From an uncultured Oscillibacter sp. (GTDB lineage: Bacteria; Bacillota; Clostridia; Oscillospirales; Oscillospiraceae), in the NCBI GenBank assembly GCA_934574045.1, contig CAKTMK010000022.1, positions 1 to 37,964 of the forward strand: 37,964 bases of DNA, written 5' to 3'. The notes below the pieces were generated by a model. It was given only the letters and a program-made list of their open reading frames with translations, ran no database searches and was not told the origin of the DNA. Below, in pieces: positions 1 to 8,514 of this stretch. The stretch's first letter is position 1. Each line of letters opens with the position of its first letter. Position numbers and translations under genes: made by a program.

Positions 1-1076
1 CGGTACATATCCCGGTCCGCCACGTCCAGCAGCTCCGCCAGCGTCTCGCCGTCCTCCGGCGTGTTGGCGCAGCCAACGGACACTCCGAGGAACGCGATCC
101 CCGGCTCCATCTCCGGCTGCAGGGCCTTGAGAGCCTTCGCCAGCTCCCGGTCCCGGGTCAGGCCGATGAACTCGTCTCCCGACTTCCGGAAAAAGAAGGT
201 GCCGTCGCCGCCCAGACGCTTGAGCGCCTGGGCGAAGCGGATGAGGTATGCGTCGCCGGCCCGGTGGCCGTGGGTATCGTTGACGCTCTTGAACGAGTCC
301 AGATCCATAAACAGGAGGGAGAACGCGCCGCCCTCTTTCTGCATCTTGTGCAGCCGGTCCACCAGCGCTACGCTGTTGCCCAGCCCGGTCAGCGGGTCCG
401 TAGCCGCCATGAGCTGAAATTCCTGCTTGTTCTCGTCCGTCTGGAGGTAGGATACCAGCAGCAGGTTCGTCTGCACAATGTAAAAGAGCAGCAGAAACAG
501 GAACAGCAGCTTTTCCAGATCCGAGCAGATGCTCACCATCAGGATATTGTACGCTGCGATCAGCACAAAGCTGGTGATCGTCTGCATGAGCAGGAGCCGC
601 TGATGCCGGGAGCCTGCGGCCTCGCTGAGGAAGCGGATGAACTTCTCCTGCGAGAACTGCTGGAACTGCCGGATGGAGCCGGTGTACAGCACCGTCTGGA
701 TCAGAAGCGTCAGCCCGGACATGGAGGTGTTTGTAATGAGGTACGCCGCCCGGTTCGCCGCAGTGAAAATGGAGAGGACGTAGCACAGGATGTAGAAAAA
801 CACCGTGACGCGCAGACCCCAGCCCCCGCCGTAGAAAAAGAGAAGCGAGGTGATGAGCGCGCAGCCCGCCAGCATCCAGAAAACGGTCTCTCCGCCGTAT
901 TGCAGAGAGGCTCCCTTTGTGGCCAGATTCATAATGAACAGAAAGACGGCGGTGATGGCGGCGTGGATCAGAATGTGCGTTTTCAGCGCGTAGCGGCGGC
1001 GGCCCAGCGTACACGCCAGATACGTGATGGCGCAGGACAGCTCGATCACGATCAAAGTATTGAAAAGAGGATTCAC
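1..1076 (-). CDS. GGDEF-domain membrane protein, probable diguanylate cyclase (3' end outside window)
   Basis: Probably makes the second messenger cyclic di-GMP from two GTP at the membrane. The first ~220 residues are mostly hydrophobic and read as several membrane segments. A GGDEF domain follows: DPLTGLGN near residue 225, MDLDSFKSVND with its metal-binding Asp near 257, and the signature as SGDEF near 299. Ser for the first Gly is a tolerated variant in the family. There is no RxxD product-inhibition site at the usual place just before the signature. The start is a GTG at 1076: an in-frame stop lies three codons upstream and a G-rich ribosome site about 10 bases upstream. The frame is still open at base 1, so the last residues are missing. 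A good promoter precedes it (1137-1165). Confidence 0.85.
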   Translation of the reverse strand, partial: MNPLFNTLIVIELSCAITYLACTLGRRRYALKTHILIHAAITAVFLFIMNLATKGASLQYGGETVFWMLAGCALITSLLFFYGGGWGLRVTVFFYILCYVLSIFTAANRAAYLITNTSMSGLTLLIQTVLYTGSIRQFQQFSQEKFIRFLSEAAGSRHQRLLLMQTITSFVLIAAYNILMVSICSDLEKLLFLFLLLFYIVQTNLLLVSYLQTDENKQEFQLMAATDPLTGLGNSVALVDRLHKMQKEGGAFSLLFMDLDSFKSVNDTHGHRAGDAYLIRFAQALKRLGGDGTFFFRKSGDEFIGLTRDRELAKALKALQPEMEPGIAFLGVSVGCANTPEDGETLAELLDVADRDMY

Positions 1077-1136
1077 CGGTTTTCATCCCCCCCAGACAGC
1101 GAAAAAAGTCGAATCGCAAGTGTGGTATACTACAAT

Positions 1137-1165
1137 AGTATAAATCAGCCCGGGGGCCGCGTCAA
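1137..1165 (-). promoter_or_regulatory. Sigma-70 type promoter of the GGDEF gene
   Basis: On the minus strand TTGACG (1160-1165) and TATACT (1137-1142) are separated by exactly 17 bases. Transcription would start near 1130, giving a leader of about 54 bases before the GTG start. Confidence 0.7.
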
Positions 1166-1259
1166 TTCCCTTCTGGGCCGCGGGGGAGATTTTAGCGGCG
1201 GTCCCGGTCGGATTTGTAGAATGTACACAGCGGTCCTGCCGCTTTTTTGACAGTCTAAG

Positions 1260-1330
1260 GCGGCCCCCGCCGAAGCGGGGGCCGCTGAATGGTTTCCGGG
1301 CGGGCGGACCGGAGGAGAGGGCCGGTCCGC
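1260..1330 (-). terminator. Tandem GC hairpins downstream of the reductase gene
   Basis: Two perfect hairpins follow the stop codon of the reductase gene: a 9-bp stem 1304-1312/1322-1330 and an 11-bp stem 1260-1270/1275-1285 with loop CGAA. No clear U-tract follows on the minus strand, so termination is likely but not certain. Confidence 0.45.
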
Positions 1331-1372
1331 GTGAGGCAGGCACTGCCGCCCGGGGAGGGGAAACGAATTGGT

Positions 1373-2254
1373 TCAGTTCTCGCCGCCGACGCGGACGCCC
1401 ATCTTTTCCTCGTAATACTTGACCATGGCGATCTGGTCCTCGTCGATGTGGCCGTTGTCGTTCATCCAGTCCATGACCATCAGGACCACGTCGGTCATGG
1501 GGGTGTCCACGCCCATGTGATGGGCGTAATGCTTGGCGTTGAGGATGTCCTTGCGGTGGACGGCCACCCGCGCCCCCGGCTCGTAATCCCGCCGGATCAG
1601 CTTGGGGACCTTGTTCTCATAGACCGGCCCGCCGGCGAAGCCGCCGCGGGTGGCGTCGAATGTGGTCTGGAGGTCGATGCCCGCCTTGGCCGCGAAGGCG
1701 TAAGCCTCGGCGATGACCACCAGGTACGCCCCGGCGATGATGTTGTTCACCAGCTTGGTGACGCTGCCGCTGGCCGGGCCGCCGGTGTAGACGGGGCTGC
1801 CCATGCAGGAGAGGATGGGCTTTACCTTTTCAAACGCCTCCCGGTCGCCGCCGGTCATGATGGCCAGCGTCCCGGCGATGGCCATGGGGTTGCCGCCGCT
1901 GACCGGAGAGTCCAGCAGGAACATCCCGGCGGCCTTGGCCGTCTCGTTCAGCTCCAGAATGATGTCCGGCGCGGTGGAGCTGAGGTCCACGATGATATTG
2001 CCCGGCTTGCCGTACCGGACGGCCTGCTCCACGGAATTGCGGATGATGGGGTGCGTGGGCAGGATCTGAAGGATCACGTCGCACTGCTTGTAGATCTCCG
2101 CCGGGTCCGTCACCGGCGTGCCGCCCGCGGCGGCGAAGGCGTCCAGCTGCTTCTGGGCCACGTCGTAGCCCAACACCGGACAGCCGCTCTTTTTCACAAC
2201 GTTTTTCGCCATGGGCAGGCCCATGACGCCCATGCCCAGAAATCCGATCTTCAT
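1373..2254 (-). CDS. NAD(P)-dependent beta-hydroxyacid dehydrogenase (3-hydroxyisobutyrate dehydrogenase / tartronate semialdehyde reductase family)
   Basis: A 293-residue cytosolic reductase of normal family length. The Rossmann nucleotide-binding motif GFLGMGVMGLPMA is at residues 4-16, the substrate-binding DSPVSGG at 115-121 and the catalytic Lys at 167 in GSVTKLVNN. HRKDI near 233-237 matches the second conserved Lys region. Members interconvert a 2-hydroxymethyl or 3-hydroxy acid and its semialdehyde; sequence alone does not settle whether the substrate is tartronate semialdehyde (GarR), hydroxyisobutyrate or another acid. The gene lies 32 bases downstream of a KdgT-type permease in the same direction, which suggests use of a sugar-derived acid. 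The ribosome site AAAGGAAG precedes the ATG. Confidence 0.88.
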   Translation of the reverse strand: MKIGFLGMGVMGLPMAKNVVKKSGCPVLGYDVAQKQLDAFAAAGGTPVTDPAEIYKQCDVILQILPTHPIIRNSVEQAVRYGKPGNIIVDLSSTAPDIILELNETAKAAGMFLLDSPVSGGNPMAIAGTLAIMTGGDREAFEKVKPILSCMGSPVYTGGPASGSVTKLVNNIIAGAYLVVIAEAYAFAAKAGIDLQTTFDATRGGFAGGPVYENKVPKLIRRDYEPGARVAVHRKDILNAKHYAHHMGVDTPMTDVVLMVMDWMNDNGHIDEDQIAMVKYYEEKMGVRVGGEN

Positions 2255-2286
2255 AGTAAAACGCTTCCTTTCTCAGTTCCCCGGAT

Positions 2287-3279
2287 TTATACGGTGCTGC
2301 TCTGCTCGGAGACGGCCTCCTCCACCTCCCGGAAGGAGGCGGCTTTTTTCTTTCCGCCGGTGCGCTTATAGATCCAGCTGGTCAAAAACGGGCAGATGAT
2401 GGCGGTGACGACCACAGCGGCGGCGACCTGGGGGGTCGCGCTGGCGGCGGTGGCCGCCAGCGTGCCATCGACTGCGGCGAGGGCCGCGGGGGTGGCCACG
2501 GCATTTCCACCGACACTGGAGATGGCTGCGCCGGCAACGCCGGAGCCGCCGGTGAGTTTATCAAAGAGGATGTTGAACACGCCGCCGATCACCACGGTGA
2601 TGAGGCCCAGCACCACGCCGGACGCTCCGCCCTGCGCCACCTGCTGAAGGCTCATGTTCGCGCCCAGCGCGAAGCCGAGGACCATGATGGTCACCTCGCC
2701 GCCGGCGCTGAGGCACTTGCGCATATTGGGGTCCAGATTGCCCAGCAGGATGCCCAGCAGCAGCGGGATCACGGAGGCCACCAGCATCATGTACGGAATG
2801 TTGGCAAGGCCCGCGGTGCCCATGGCCACCATGGTCAGGAAGGGGCCGTCGTTCAGGGAGATGATGGCCACCGCGCCCTGATCGCCCTCGGAGCCGTAGG
2901 TCTTGGTCAGTGCGCCGAACAGGGCGCCGTTGGAGTTGGAGGCGGCGGCGATGATGGCCAGCGCGCTCAGGCCGAACAGGCTGTCGTTGAAGAAGCGGGC
3001 GGCGGCAAGGCCGATGGCCGCGCTGACGGCGAACTTGACGATGGTGATGGTGAAGCCGGTCTTCATGGCCTGCGGTGCGCACTTGAGATCGAGCTGCGCG
3101 CCCATGCACACGAAGAACAGGCCCACCAGCGCGCTGGTGCCGTTGACGATGCCGGTGGTAAAGCTGCCGATCTGCAGCGCCGCCGGCCAGAACGTGTTGA
3201 TGATGCAGCCAAGAAACAGCGGCACGATGATGATCCCGCCTGGGATCTTGTCCAGGAACTTCTTGATGGGGACTGACAT
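2287..3279 (-). CDS. kdgT: 2-keto-3-deoxygluconate permease family transporter
   Basis: A 330-residue polytopic membrane protein with about ten hydrophobic segments and the KdgT-family start (KKFLDKIPGGIIIVPLF). KdgT proteins are proton symporters that import 2-keto-3-deoxygluconate, a product of pectin and uronic-acid breakdown. It is the first gene of a two-gene unit with the reductase downstream and is divergent from a LysR regulator, which probably controls it. The true substrate could be a related sugar acid, because no KDG kinase or aldolase is present in the window. Confidence 0.87.
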   Translation of the reverse strand: MSVPIKKFLDKIPGGIIIVPLFLGCIINTFWPAALQIGSFTTGIVNGTSALVGLFFVCMGAQLDLKCAPQAMKTGFTITIVKFAVSAAIGLAAARFFNDSLFGLSALAIIAAASNSNGALFGALTKTYGSEGDQGAVAIISLNDGPFLTMVAMGTAGLANIPYMMLVASVIPLLLGILLGNLDPNMRKCLSAGGEVTIMVLGFALGANMSLQQVAQGGASGVVLGLITVVIGGVFNILFDKLTGGSGVAGAAISSVGGNAVATPAALAAVDGTLAATAASATPQVAAAVVVTAIICPFLTSWIYKRTGGKKKAASFREVEEAVSEQSSTV

Positions 3280-3492
3280 GGCACTCTCTCCGATCTCATT
3301 GAATTTTTGCGCCCGGGGCTTCCCTGCCTCCCTTGCGTTGGCATCAGTATATCGGGCGGGGCCGGGTTTGTGAAATCGAACGCGCTTCTCTTGTCATCAG
3401 CTTTTTTGATGGGCCGGACGGCTCCGGCGCGGCGCTTTGAGTACTTTTTCACAGGGCGGTTTATGGAAAATAGCAGATCTGACGATTTCATA

Positions 3493-3521
3493 TTGACCTC
3501 TCTCTGTGAAAAAGCTATAAT
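3493..3521 (+). promoter_or_regulatory. Promoter of the LysR-type regulator gene
   Basis: TTGACC (3493-3498), 17-base spacer, TATAAT (3516-3521). Transcription would start near 3528, about 60 bases before the ATG. Confidence 0.75.
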
Positions 3522-3533
3522 TCCGAAAGTAAG

Positions 3534-3548
3534 ATCAATTTCATTGAT
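3534..3548. promoter_or_regulatory. LysR-type T-N11-A operator box
   Basis: A perfect palindrome ATCAAT-TTC-ATTGAT, fitting the ATC-N9-GAT form of LysR-family boxes. It lies just downstream of the predicted start of the lysR transcript, where binding would repress lysR, and upstream of the divergent permease-reductase unit, where binding could activate. A weak minus-strand promoter (TGAAAT, 18-base gap, TATAGC) overlaps it. Confidence 0.6.
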
Positions 3549-3588
3549 GATGCCATCGGATTTTTCCGGGCGGAACAGGAGGCGCGCG

Positions 3589-4527
3589 ATGCTGGATATC
3601 AAAAAGCTGCAGTATCTGGAGGCGGTGTACCGCCACCGCAGCTTCACCCGGGCCAGCGAGGAGCTGTTCGTATCTCAGTCGGCCATCTCCATGTCCATCA
3701 AGTCGCTGGAGGAGGAGCTGGGCGTGAAGCTGATCGTCCGCTCGCCCCAGAACGTGGCCTTTACCTATGAGGGCGAGCAGCTGGTGCTCCACGCCCGCCG
3801 CATCCTGCTGGACTGCGAGAACACGGAGCGGGAGATGGCGGAGCTGTCCGAGACGAAGAATTCCATTCTCCATCTGGGGGTCTCCCCCACGCTGGGCATC
3901 CGCTTTCTCAACTTCATCCAGTCGGAGAAATTCCAGCAGATGTATCCCAAGGCCGCCATTTACATTGAGGAGGGGGCTATGAGCAGCCAGATCGGCAAGC
4001 TGCGGCAGGATGTGCTGGATCTGAGCTATAACGGCCTGCCTTCTCCGGCGGACGCGGCGGGGCTGGAGCTGACCCCGGTGACCAGCGCCCGGATCTCCGC
4101 CATCCTCCGCCCCGACCACCCCATGGCCAACCGGGGCGTACTCTCCATGGGCGATCTGGACGGCGCGGAGGTGGTGATGCTGGACGAGAACTCCCTGATC
4201 CGCGCGCAGGTGATGGCGGAGTTCCGGCGGACGGGCAGCGTGCCGAAGATCCGCTCCTCCCACGAGCAGATCTTCTGTATGCTCAACGCGGTGAAGCTGG
4301 GAAATTTCATCGGCTTTCTCAACAGCTCCGATCCCTACATCGAGCAGCACCTCCACCGGATGGGCCTTATCACACGGGAGCTGTCGCCCTCCATCGAGTT
4401 TCAGGTGGGCTTTATTTCCAAGTGCGGACGGCGGCTGCCCCGCATCGCCGCCGCGCTGACGGAGATCGCCGGAAGGCTGGAGATCAGCGATCGCTCCGGC
4501 GGCGACTGGGATGGGCTGGGCTTGTGA
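3589..4527 (+). CDS. LysR family transcriptional regulator
   Basis: A 312-residue DNA-binding regulator. The N-terminal winged helix-turn-helix covers residues ~2-60 (LQYLEAVYRHRSFTRASEEL then VSQSAISMSIKSLEEELG) and the rest is a periplasmic-binding-like effector domain of usual length. The ATG at 3589 is chosen because AGGAGG lies 6 bases upstream and the HTH begins immediately; a longer open frame from 3307 would run through the promoter. It is divergent from the KdgT-like permease and reductase and is probably their regulator, sensing a sugar-acid intermediate. The acetyltransferase gene follows after 15 bases and may be co-transcribed. Confidence 0.9.
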   Translation: MLDIKKLQYLEAVYRHRSFTRASEELFVSQSAISMSIKSLEEELGVKLIVRSPQNVAFTYEGEQLVLHARRILLDCENTEREMAELSETKNSILHLGVSPTLGIRFLNFIQSEKFQQMYPKAAIYIEEGAMSSQIGKLRQDVLDLSYNGLPSPADAAGLELTPVTSARISAILRPDHPMANRGVLSMGDLDGAEVVMLDENSLIRAQVMAEFRRTGSVPKIRSSHEQIFCMLNAVKLGNFIGFLNSSDPYIEQHLHRMGLITRELSPSIEFQVGFISKCGRRLPRIAAALTEIAGRLEISDRSGGDWDGLGL

Positions 4528-4542
4528 CGGGAGGAGGTCTCC

Positions 4543-5289
4543 ATGAATTACATTCGGATCACGAAGGAGAATATCGACCGGGAGCATATTTGCTGCGCCA
4601 TGTCTGGCAAGCAGAGCCTTTTGAAAAAGGAGTGGCTCAAGCAGCGGCTTGACGAGGGGCTCGCCTTTTACCGCAGCGAGGAGCGGGGCAAGTGCTTCAT
4701 CGAGTACATCCCGGCGGAAAACGCATGGGTCCCCATTCAGGCGGACGGCTATCTTTACATCGACTGCCTGTGGATCTCCGGCTCCATGAAGGGCCACGGA
4801 TACGCCAACGACCTGCTGGACGAGTGCATCCGGGACGCGAGGGCGCAGGGGCGGAAGGGGCTTTGCATCCTCTCGGCCGAGGGACGGAAGCGGGAGTTCC
4901 TGTCCGATCCGAAGTTTTTGGCGCACAAGGGCTTTTCCCCGGCGGACGTGTCGGAGTGCGGGATCAGCCTTATGTATCTGCCGCTTGCGCCGGACGCCGA
5001 GCGGCCCTGCTTCCGGGACTGCGCGAAGCACCCGCGGGCCGATGAGGACGGAGCGGTTCTCTACTACACCGACCAGTGCCCCTTTACCTGCTATTGGGTG
5101 CCGCGGGTGCAGGAGGCCGCGCGGGAGCACGGCATTCCCCTCAAGGTGATTCACGTCACCAGCCGGGAGGAGGCCCAGCGCGTTCCCGCGCCGGTCACGA
5201 CCTACGCGCTGTTCCGGGACGGAAAATTTCTGACGCAAGGCATTCAGTCCGACAAGAAGTTTCTGGTCCTCATGGGCGTAAAGGAGTGA
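4543..5289 (+). CDS. GNAT family N-acetyltransferase with YoaP-type C-terminal domain
   Basis: A 248-residue cytosolic protein. The N-terminal half is a GNAT fold; GHGYANDLL near residues 86-94 is the acetyl-CoA binding motif. The C-terminal part (YYTDQCPFTCYWV near 172-184, through TYALFRDGKFLT) is thioredoxin-like, as in the YoaP family, and keeps a CPFTC Cys pair. The physiological substrate of YoaP-like enzymes is not known to me. The gene starts 15 bases after lysR with GGAGGAGG as ribosome site and ends before a strong bidirectional terminator. Confidence 0.85.
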   Translation: MNYIRITKENIDREHICCAMSGKQSLLKKEWLKQRLDEGLAFYRSEERGKCFIEYIPAENAWVPIQADGYLYIDCLWISGSMKGHGYANDLLDECIRDARAQGRKGLCILSAEGRKREFLSDPKFLAHKGFSPADVSECGISLMYLPLAPDAERPCFRDCAKHPRADEDGAVLYYTDQCPFTCYWVPRVQEAAREHGIPLKVIHVTSREEAQRVPAPVTTYALFRDGKFLTQGIQSDKKFLVLMGVKE

Positions 5290-5424
5290 GCGGTCCCGGA
5301 GACGGGCCGCGGCGGAGGAGCGGTTCTCCGTGTTCTGATGAAACCGGCCCGGGCGCGGCCCGGACTGCCGCAGCGGTTTGCTGACCGGGCGGCTGACGCG
5401 CATCTATACATGATTGATAGAGCA

Positions 5425-5460
5425 AAGCCCGCCCCGGCGCGAAAGCGCCGGGGCGGGCTT
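5425..5460. terminator. Bidirectional intrinsic terminator
   Basis: A perfect 16-bp stem (5425-5440/5445-5460) closed by a GAAA tetraloop lies between convergent genes. It can serve both the acetyltransferase gene (plus) and the small membrane protein gene (minus). Confidence 0.8.
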
Positions 5461-5495
5461 GTGTCTGCGGCTTTGTGTTTTGCGGCCGGACGACC

Positions 5496-5717
5496 TTACT
5501 TCCCCTTCAATGCCGGGCCGATGAACGCGGCCAGCAGAGAGATCACCAGCAGCGGCACGGCCAGCGTGACCAGTCCGGTGAGGAACAGCGCCAGCAGCAT
5601 CAGCGGGATGCCGATGATAAACACCAGCACCTTGGTGATGCCCCATGCGGCGCGGACGGCAAAGAGCACCAGCTTGAACACGAACAGCACGATGCCCAGA
5701 ATAAACAGTGTGAACAT
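5496..5717 (-). CDS. Small hydrophobic membrane protein, unknown function
   Basis: A 73-residue protein that is almost entirely hydrophobic, with two or three membrane helices (FTLFILGIVLFVFKLVLFAV, a middle helix around residues 31-47, and a C-terminal helix ending in GPALKGK). I do not recognise a named family. It starts 24 bases after the DegV gene, in the same direction and with its own ribosome site (AGAAGGAG), so the two are probably co-transcribed. Confidence 0.7.
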   Translation of the reverse strand: MFTLFILGIVLFVFKLVLFAVRAAWGITKVLVFIIGIPLMLLALFLTGLVTLAVPLLVISLLAAFIGPALKGK

Positions 5718-5741
5718 GTAAAAACGCTCCTTCTGGTCTTT

Positions 5742-6611
5742 TTACGGCGCTTCCCGCTTCATGACGGCGATGCCCACGGCGTTCATGCCCACGTGGCAGG
5801 CGATGCTGCACGGCAGGCCCGCGTAAGGCACGTCCAGCGCCGGGAACTCCGCCTGTACCAGCGTGCGCCAGCGCTCCGCCTGCTCCGGGTCCTCAAAGCT
5901 GCCAGCCGCAGCGATGATGAGCGCACCGTCCGGCGTGTCGGCAAAGCGCGTCTCCCGATCGGCCTTGACGGCCTCGATCATCCGGGCCTCCGCAAGGCGC
6001 ATCCCCCGGGCCTTGGCGAACGTGTCCAGCTTGTCGCCCTGGATCTGAAGGATGGGCTTGAGGTTCAGCACCGCTGCGAAGGCGGCCACCGCCGGCGTGA
6101 TGCGCCCGCCCTTTTTCAGATATTCCAGCGAGTCCACTGTGATGTAAATGCTGGCGTCGTAGGCACGCTCCTCCAGATACGCCTTGATCTCCGCAGCGGA
6201 GAGCCCCTGCTGCGCCAGACGGTACGCGCTGAAGAAGGATTCCTCCTGCGTGACGGAGATGCGGTGGTTGTCCACCACCTGCACCCGCCCGTCATAGTCC
6301 TCCGCAAGCTGGGCGGCAGTGACGCAGGAGCCGCTCAGGCCGCTGGACATGGGGATATAGACGAGCTGGTCGTACCCATCCGCGAGGATGCGGTCCCACA
6401 GGTCCAGCACCTGCCCCGGCGCGGGCTGGGAGGTGGAAATGCGCTTGTGCTGTTTCATGGCGTCGTAGAGCTGCGGATTGCGGATGTCCAGCCCCTCGGC
6501 GTACACCTGCTCGTCCACCAGCACAGGCATGGGCAGCAGGTACAGCCCCGGCGCGGTCAGCGCCTCCGGCCGGACGCCGCTGTTGGTATCAGTTGCGATG
6601 GCGATTTTCAT
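5742..6611 (-). CDS. DegV family fatty-acid-binding protein
   Basis: A 289-residue protein, the usual DegV length. DegV/FakB proteins bind a fatty acid and present it to the FakA kinase. Family motifs are the TDT near the N-terminus, ISTSQPAPGQ at 58-67 and MSSGLSGS at 88-95, both of which contact the lipid carboxylate, and KKGGRI in the C-terminal half. No FakA kinase is in the window, so its partner is elsewhere or it has another role. A promoter is visible at 6677-6704 and the small membrane protein follows. Confidence 0.9.
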   Translation of the reverse strand: MKIAIATDTNSGVRPEALTAPGLYLLPMPVLVDEQVYAEGLDIRNPQLYDAMKQHKRISTSQPAPGQVLDLWDRILADGYDQLVYIPMSSGLSGSCVTAAQLAEDYDGRVQVVDNHRISVTQEESFFSAYRLAQQGLSAAEIKAYLEERAYDASIYITVDSLEYLKKGGRITPAVAAFAAVLNLKPILQIQGDKLDTFAKARGMRLAEARMIEAVKADRETRFADTPDGALIIAAAGSFEDPEQAERWRTLVQAEFPALDVPYAGLPCSIACHVGMNAVGIAVMKREAP

Positions 6612-6676
6612 AAATTTCAGCCTTTCCCCGGGTCTCCGCCTTTGAGCCGTTGGCGGCGCGGGAGCCGGTACCTGCT

Positions 6677-6704
6677 ATTTTACACCCTTTGATGAAAAAT
6701 GCAA
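6677..6704 (-). promoter_or_regulatory. Predicted promoter of the degV unit
   Basis: On the minus strand TTGCAT (6699-6704), 16-base spacer, TAAAAT (6677-6682). It lies directly after the cupin stop codon, so degV probably has its own start even though the cupin gene reads the same way. Confidence 0.5.
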
Positions 6705-6705
6705 A

Positions 6706-7053
6706 TCAGCTTTCAAACCCGTCGGGAAATACTACGGTCAGGAGCCACTTGAACGCCTCCTCGCCGTAAACGGCGTGGGGAACTCCGGCGGGCATGACCA
6801 GCGTTTCCCCCGCCTTGACGAGGTGGGGCGTGCCGCCCACGGTGAACCGGCCCGTCCCCTCCAGCACGGTGACCATGGCGTCGCCGGTGGAATCGTGGGT
6901 GCCGATCTCTTCTCCCTGATCGAAGGCGAAGAGCGTGACGCTGACCGCCTTGTTCTGGGCCAGCGTCTTGCTGACCACCTGCCCCGGCTGGACGGATACC
7001 AGGTCGGTCAGCTTCACCACCGTCTCGTGGTCGATGTTTTTGATGAATTTCAT
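6706..7053 (-). CDS. Small cupin domain protein
   Basis: A 115-residue single-domain cupin. Motif 1 is present but altered (IGTHDSTGDAMVTVLEG, residues ~51-67): only one His and no clear Glu of the usual HxH...E set. Motif 2 is PAGVPHAV near 88-95. The metal-binding set is therefore incomplete and a sensing or binding role is as likely as catalysis. An AGGAGG ribosome site precedes the ATG. A TATAAT (7072-7077) lies so close to it that it may not be the real -10 element. Confidence 0.8.
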   Translation of the reverse strand: MKFIKNIDHETVVKLTDLVSVQPGQVVSKTLAQNKAVSVTLFAFDQGEEIGTHDSTGDAMVTVLEGTGRFTVGGTPHLVKAGETLVMPAGVPHAVYGEEAFKWLLTVVFPDGFES

Positions 7054-7149
7054 GGGAAATACCTCCTATATATTATAGCTTATAGCAGACGGGAGATCCG
7101 GCCCCGCCGCTTCCGATTCTGCCCGCAGGCGCGGCGCTCCTTCCGCCGG

Positions 7150-8436
7150 TCACACCGGCGGACAGGCGGCGGCAAAGGGCACCCGGCAGAACGCGTCCGG
7201 GATGTGCCAGAGGACTTTTCCCCGGAGCTGGACGTGGATCGCGCCCCGGTCAAAGAGATAGCGGTAGGCGGCAGTGTTGCTGCGCAGGTCCTGCCGGCGC
7301 TGGATCTGCGCGGCGGAGACGTACCCCGCGTCCCACGGCGGCAGGGCCGCGGGCCGCCACTCCGGCGGCGCGGCGGCGATGCGGCGGCCCTCCTCCGTCA
7401 GCAGGGGCAGAAGCGCCTGCTTCCGTCCCCCGGCGGCGGACAGCACGGCGGGGGGAATACCGTCCCGGACGTAGGGCGCGAGGTCGATCACGGCGGTCTT
7501 TCGCTTGGCGGCGGCGTTCTCGGCCCAGAAGCGGGCCAGATCGGCCCGGGAGAAAAAGTACAGCCCCTGCGCCATCAGCGCCCGGTCCCCGGCCGTGAGC
7601 CACGGGCGCTCCAGAATGTACCGATGGAAAAAGCTGGTGAGCGTAATGTGACGGACGGCGGGGAGAAAGGTCTCCGCGGCCCACTGGCGCTCGCAGCAGA
7701 ACAGGCGGCACAGCTGCGTCAGCGTCAGGGAGAAGTCCCCCCGGCAGAGGGACAGGATCTCCCCGGCCACCGCGTCGGCGGAGCGGTCCTTCCCCGGCGG
7801 GGCGATGCGGAAGAGGGCGTCCGGCTGCGCCGCCGCGCCGGACGGACGGGCGGCGCTGTTCGGTTCCGCGGAGCGCGGCGAAGGGGCCGGAGCGCTTTCA
7901 AACGGCGATCTCGGCACGCTCGGGGCCGCGTGGACGGCAATGAGCTTGAGCGCGGCCTGCGGGGCGGGAGTCTGCTCTCCGAATGTGCCCGGCCGTGGGG
8001 CGGAGGTCCGCTCACTGGGCGTGTCTGCCGGTGGGACATGTATGTCGCGGACGGCGGGCTGGCCGGGTATGCTCTGTGGAATGGCTGTCGGTGTGCCAAG
8101 CGCATCTTGCGGGACATCCATGTTATGAGCGACGCCCTGCTCTGCGGTGCTGGGCGTCGCGTCCGCCTGCGGCGCAGAGAGCGCCGGGGCGGATGCAATC
8201 ACTTCAGGCGGCTGCTTCGGCGCATTAGGGGACGTGCCGGCGGCGGACGGCGTGGGTGTGTTCTGCGGGCCGGAAGCCTGCTCTCCGAATGCTTCTGCCT
8301 GTGGGATGTGAAGATCCGGGGCTGTGCAGTTCTGCTGTACGGCATCTTGAGCTGCGGCGGGCGGCAGCTGGGCTGCGCTGTGCGGTATCCGCTCCGGCGG
8401 CGCGGCGCCGGGAGGTTTGCGGTCGGTCGGTCTCAT
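7150..8436 (-). CDS. Unrecognised protein: Pro/Ala-rich repetitive N-terminal half, globular C-terminal half
   Basis: A 428-residue protein of no family I recognise. About the first 220 residues are low in complexity, rich in Pro, Ala, Ser and Gln, and contain degenerate units such as DLHIPQAEAFGEQ, NMDVPQDALG and DIHVPPADTPSE. The last ~210 residues look globular, with LTQLCRLFCCERQWAAE and a later ISAAQ-like helical stretch that could be winged-helix, but no motif is decisive. There is no signal peptide. The ATG at 8436 is preferred because GGGAG lies 11 bases upstream; a GTG at 8445 in the same frame is too close to it. A short perfect hairpin (7144-7162) overlaps the stop codon. Confidence 0.7.
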   Translation of the reverse strand: MRPTDRKPPGAAPPERIPHSAAQLPPAAAQDAVQQNCTAPDLHIPQAEAFGEQASGPQNTPTPSAAGTSPNAPKQPPEVIASAPALSAPQADATPSTAEQGVAHNMDVPQDALGTPTAIPQSIPGQPAVRDIHVPPADTPSERTSAPRPGTFGEQTPAPQAALKLIAVHAAPSVPRSPFESAPAPSPRSAEPNSAARPSGAAAQPDALFRIAPPGKDRSADAVAGEILSLCRGDFSLTLTQLCRLFCCERQWAAETFLPAVRHITLTSFFHRYILERPWLTAGDRALMAQGLYFFSRADLARFWAENAAAKRKTAVIDLAPYVRDGIPPAVLSAAGGRKQALLPLLTEEGRRIAAAPPEWRPAALPPWDAGYVSAAQIQRRQDLRSNTAAYRYLFDRGAIHVQLRGKVLWHIPDAFCRVPFAAACPPV

Positions 8437-8485
8437 GTTGGTCACAGCTCCCGTTCGTTTTCTCTTTCTGATAGCGGCTAAAGTG

Positions 8486-8514
8486 AGTATATCAGCATTT
8501 TAATCAAATTACAA
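8486..8514 (-). promoter_or_regulatory. Promoter of the Pro/Ala-rich protein gene
   Basis: On the minus strand TTGTAA (8509-8514), 17-base spacer, TATACT (8486-8491), about 45 bases before the ATG. Confidence 0.6.

Noticed and set aside
264..1250. 328-codon open frame on the plus strand
   Set aside because: It is antisense to the GGDEF gene and crosses that gene's promoter; its composition is Gln/His/Arg-rich.
3541..5403. 620-codon open frame on the minus strand
   Set aside because: It lies antisense to the LysR and acetyltransferase genes, which have family motifs and ribosome sites. The frame is His/Arg/Leu-rich and is a by-product of GC-rich codon use.
7120..7140. CTGCCCGCAGGCG resembling the short hairpin repeat
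   Set aside because: It lacks the TTATGT part and a full stem and lies in GC-rich DNA where such words are common.
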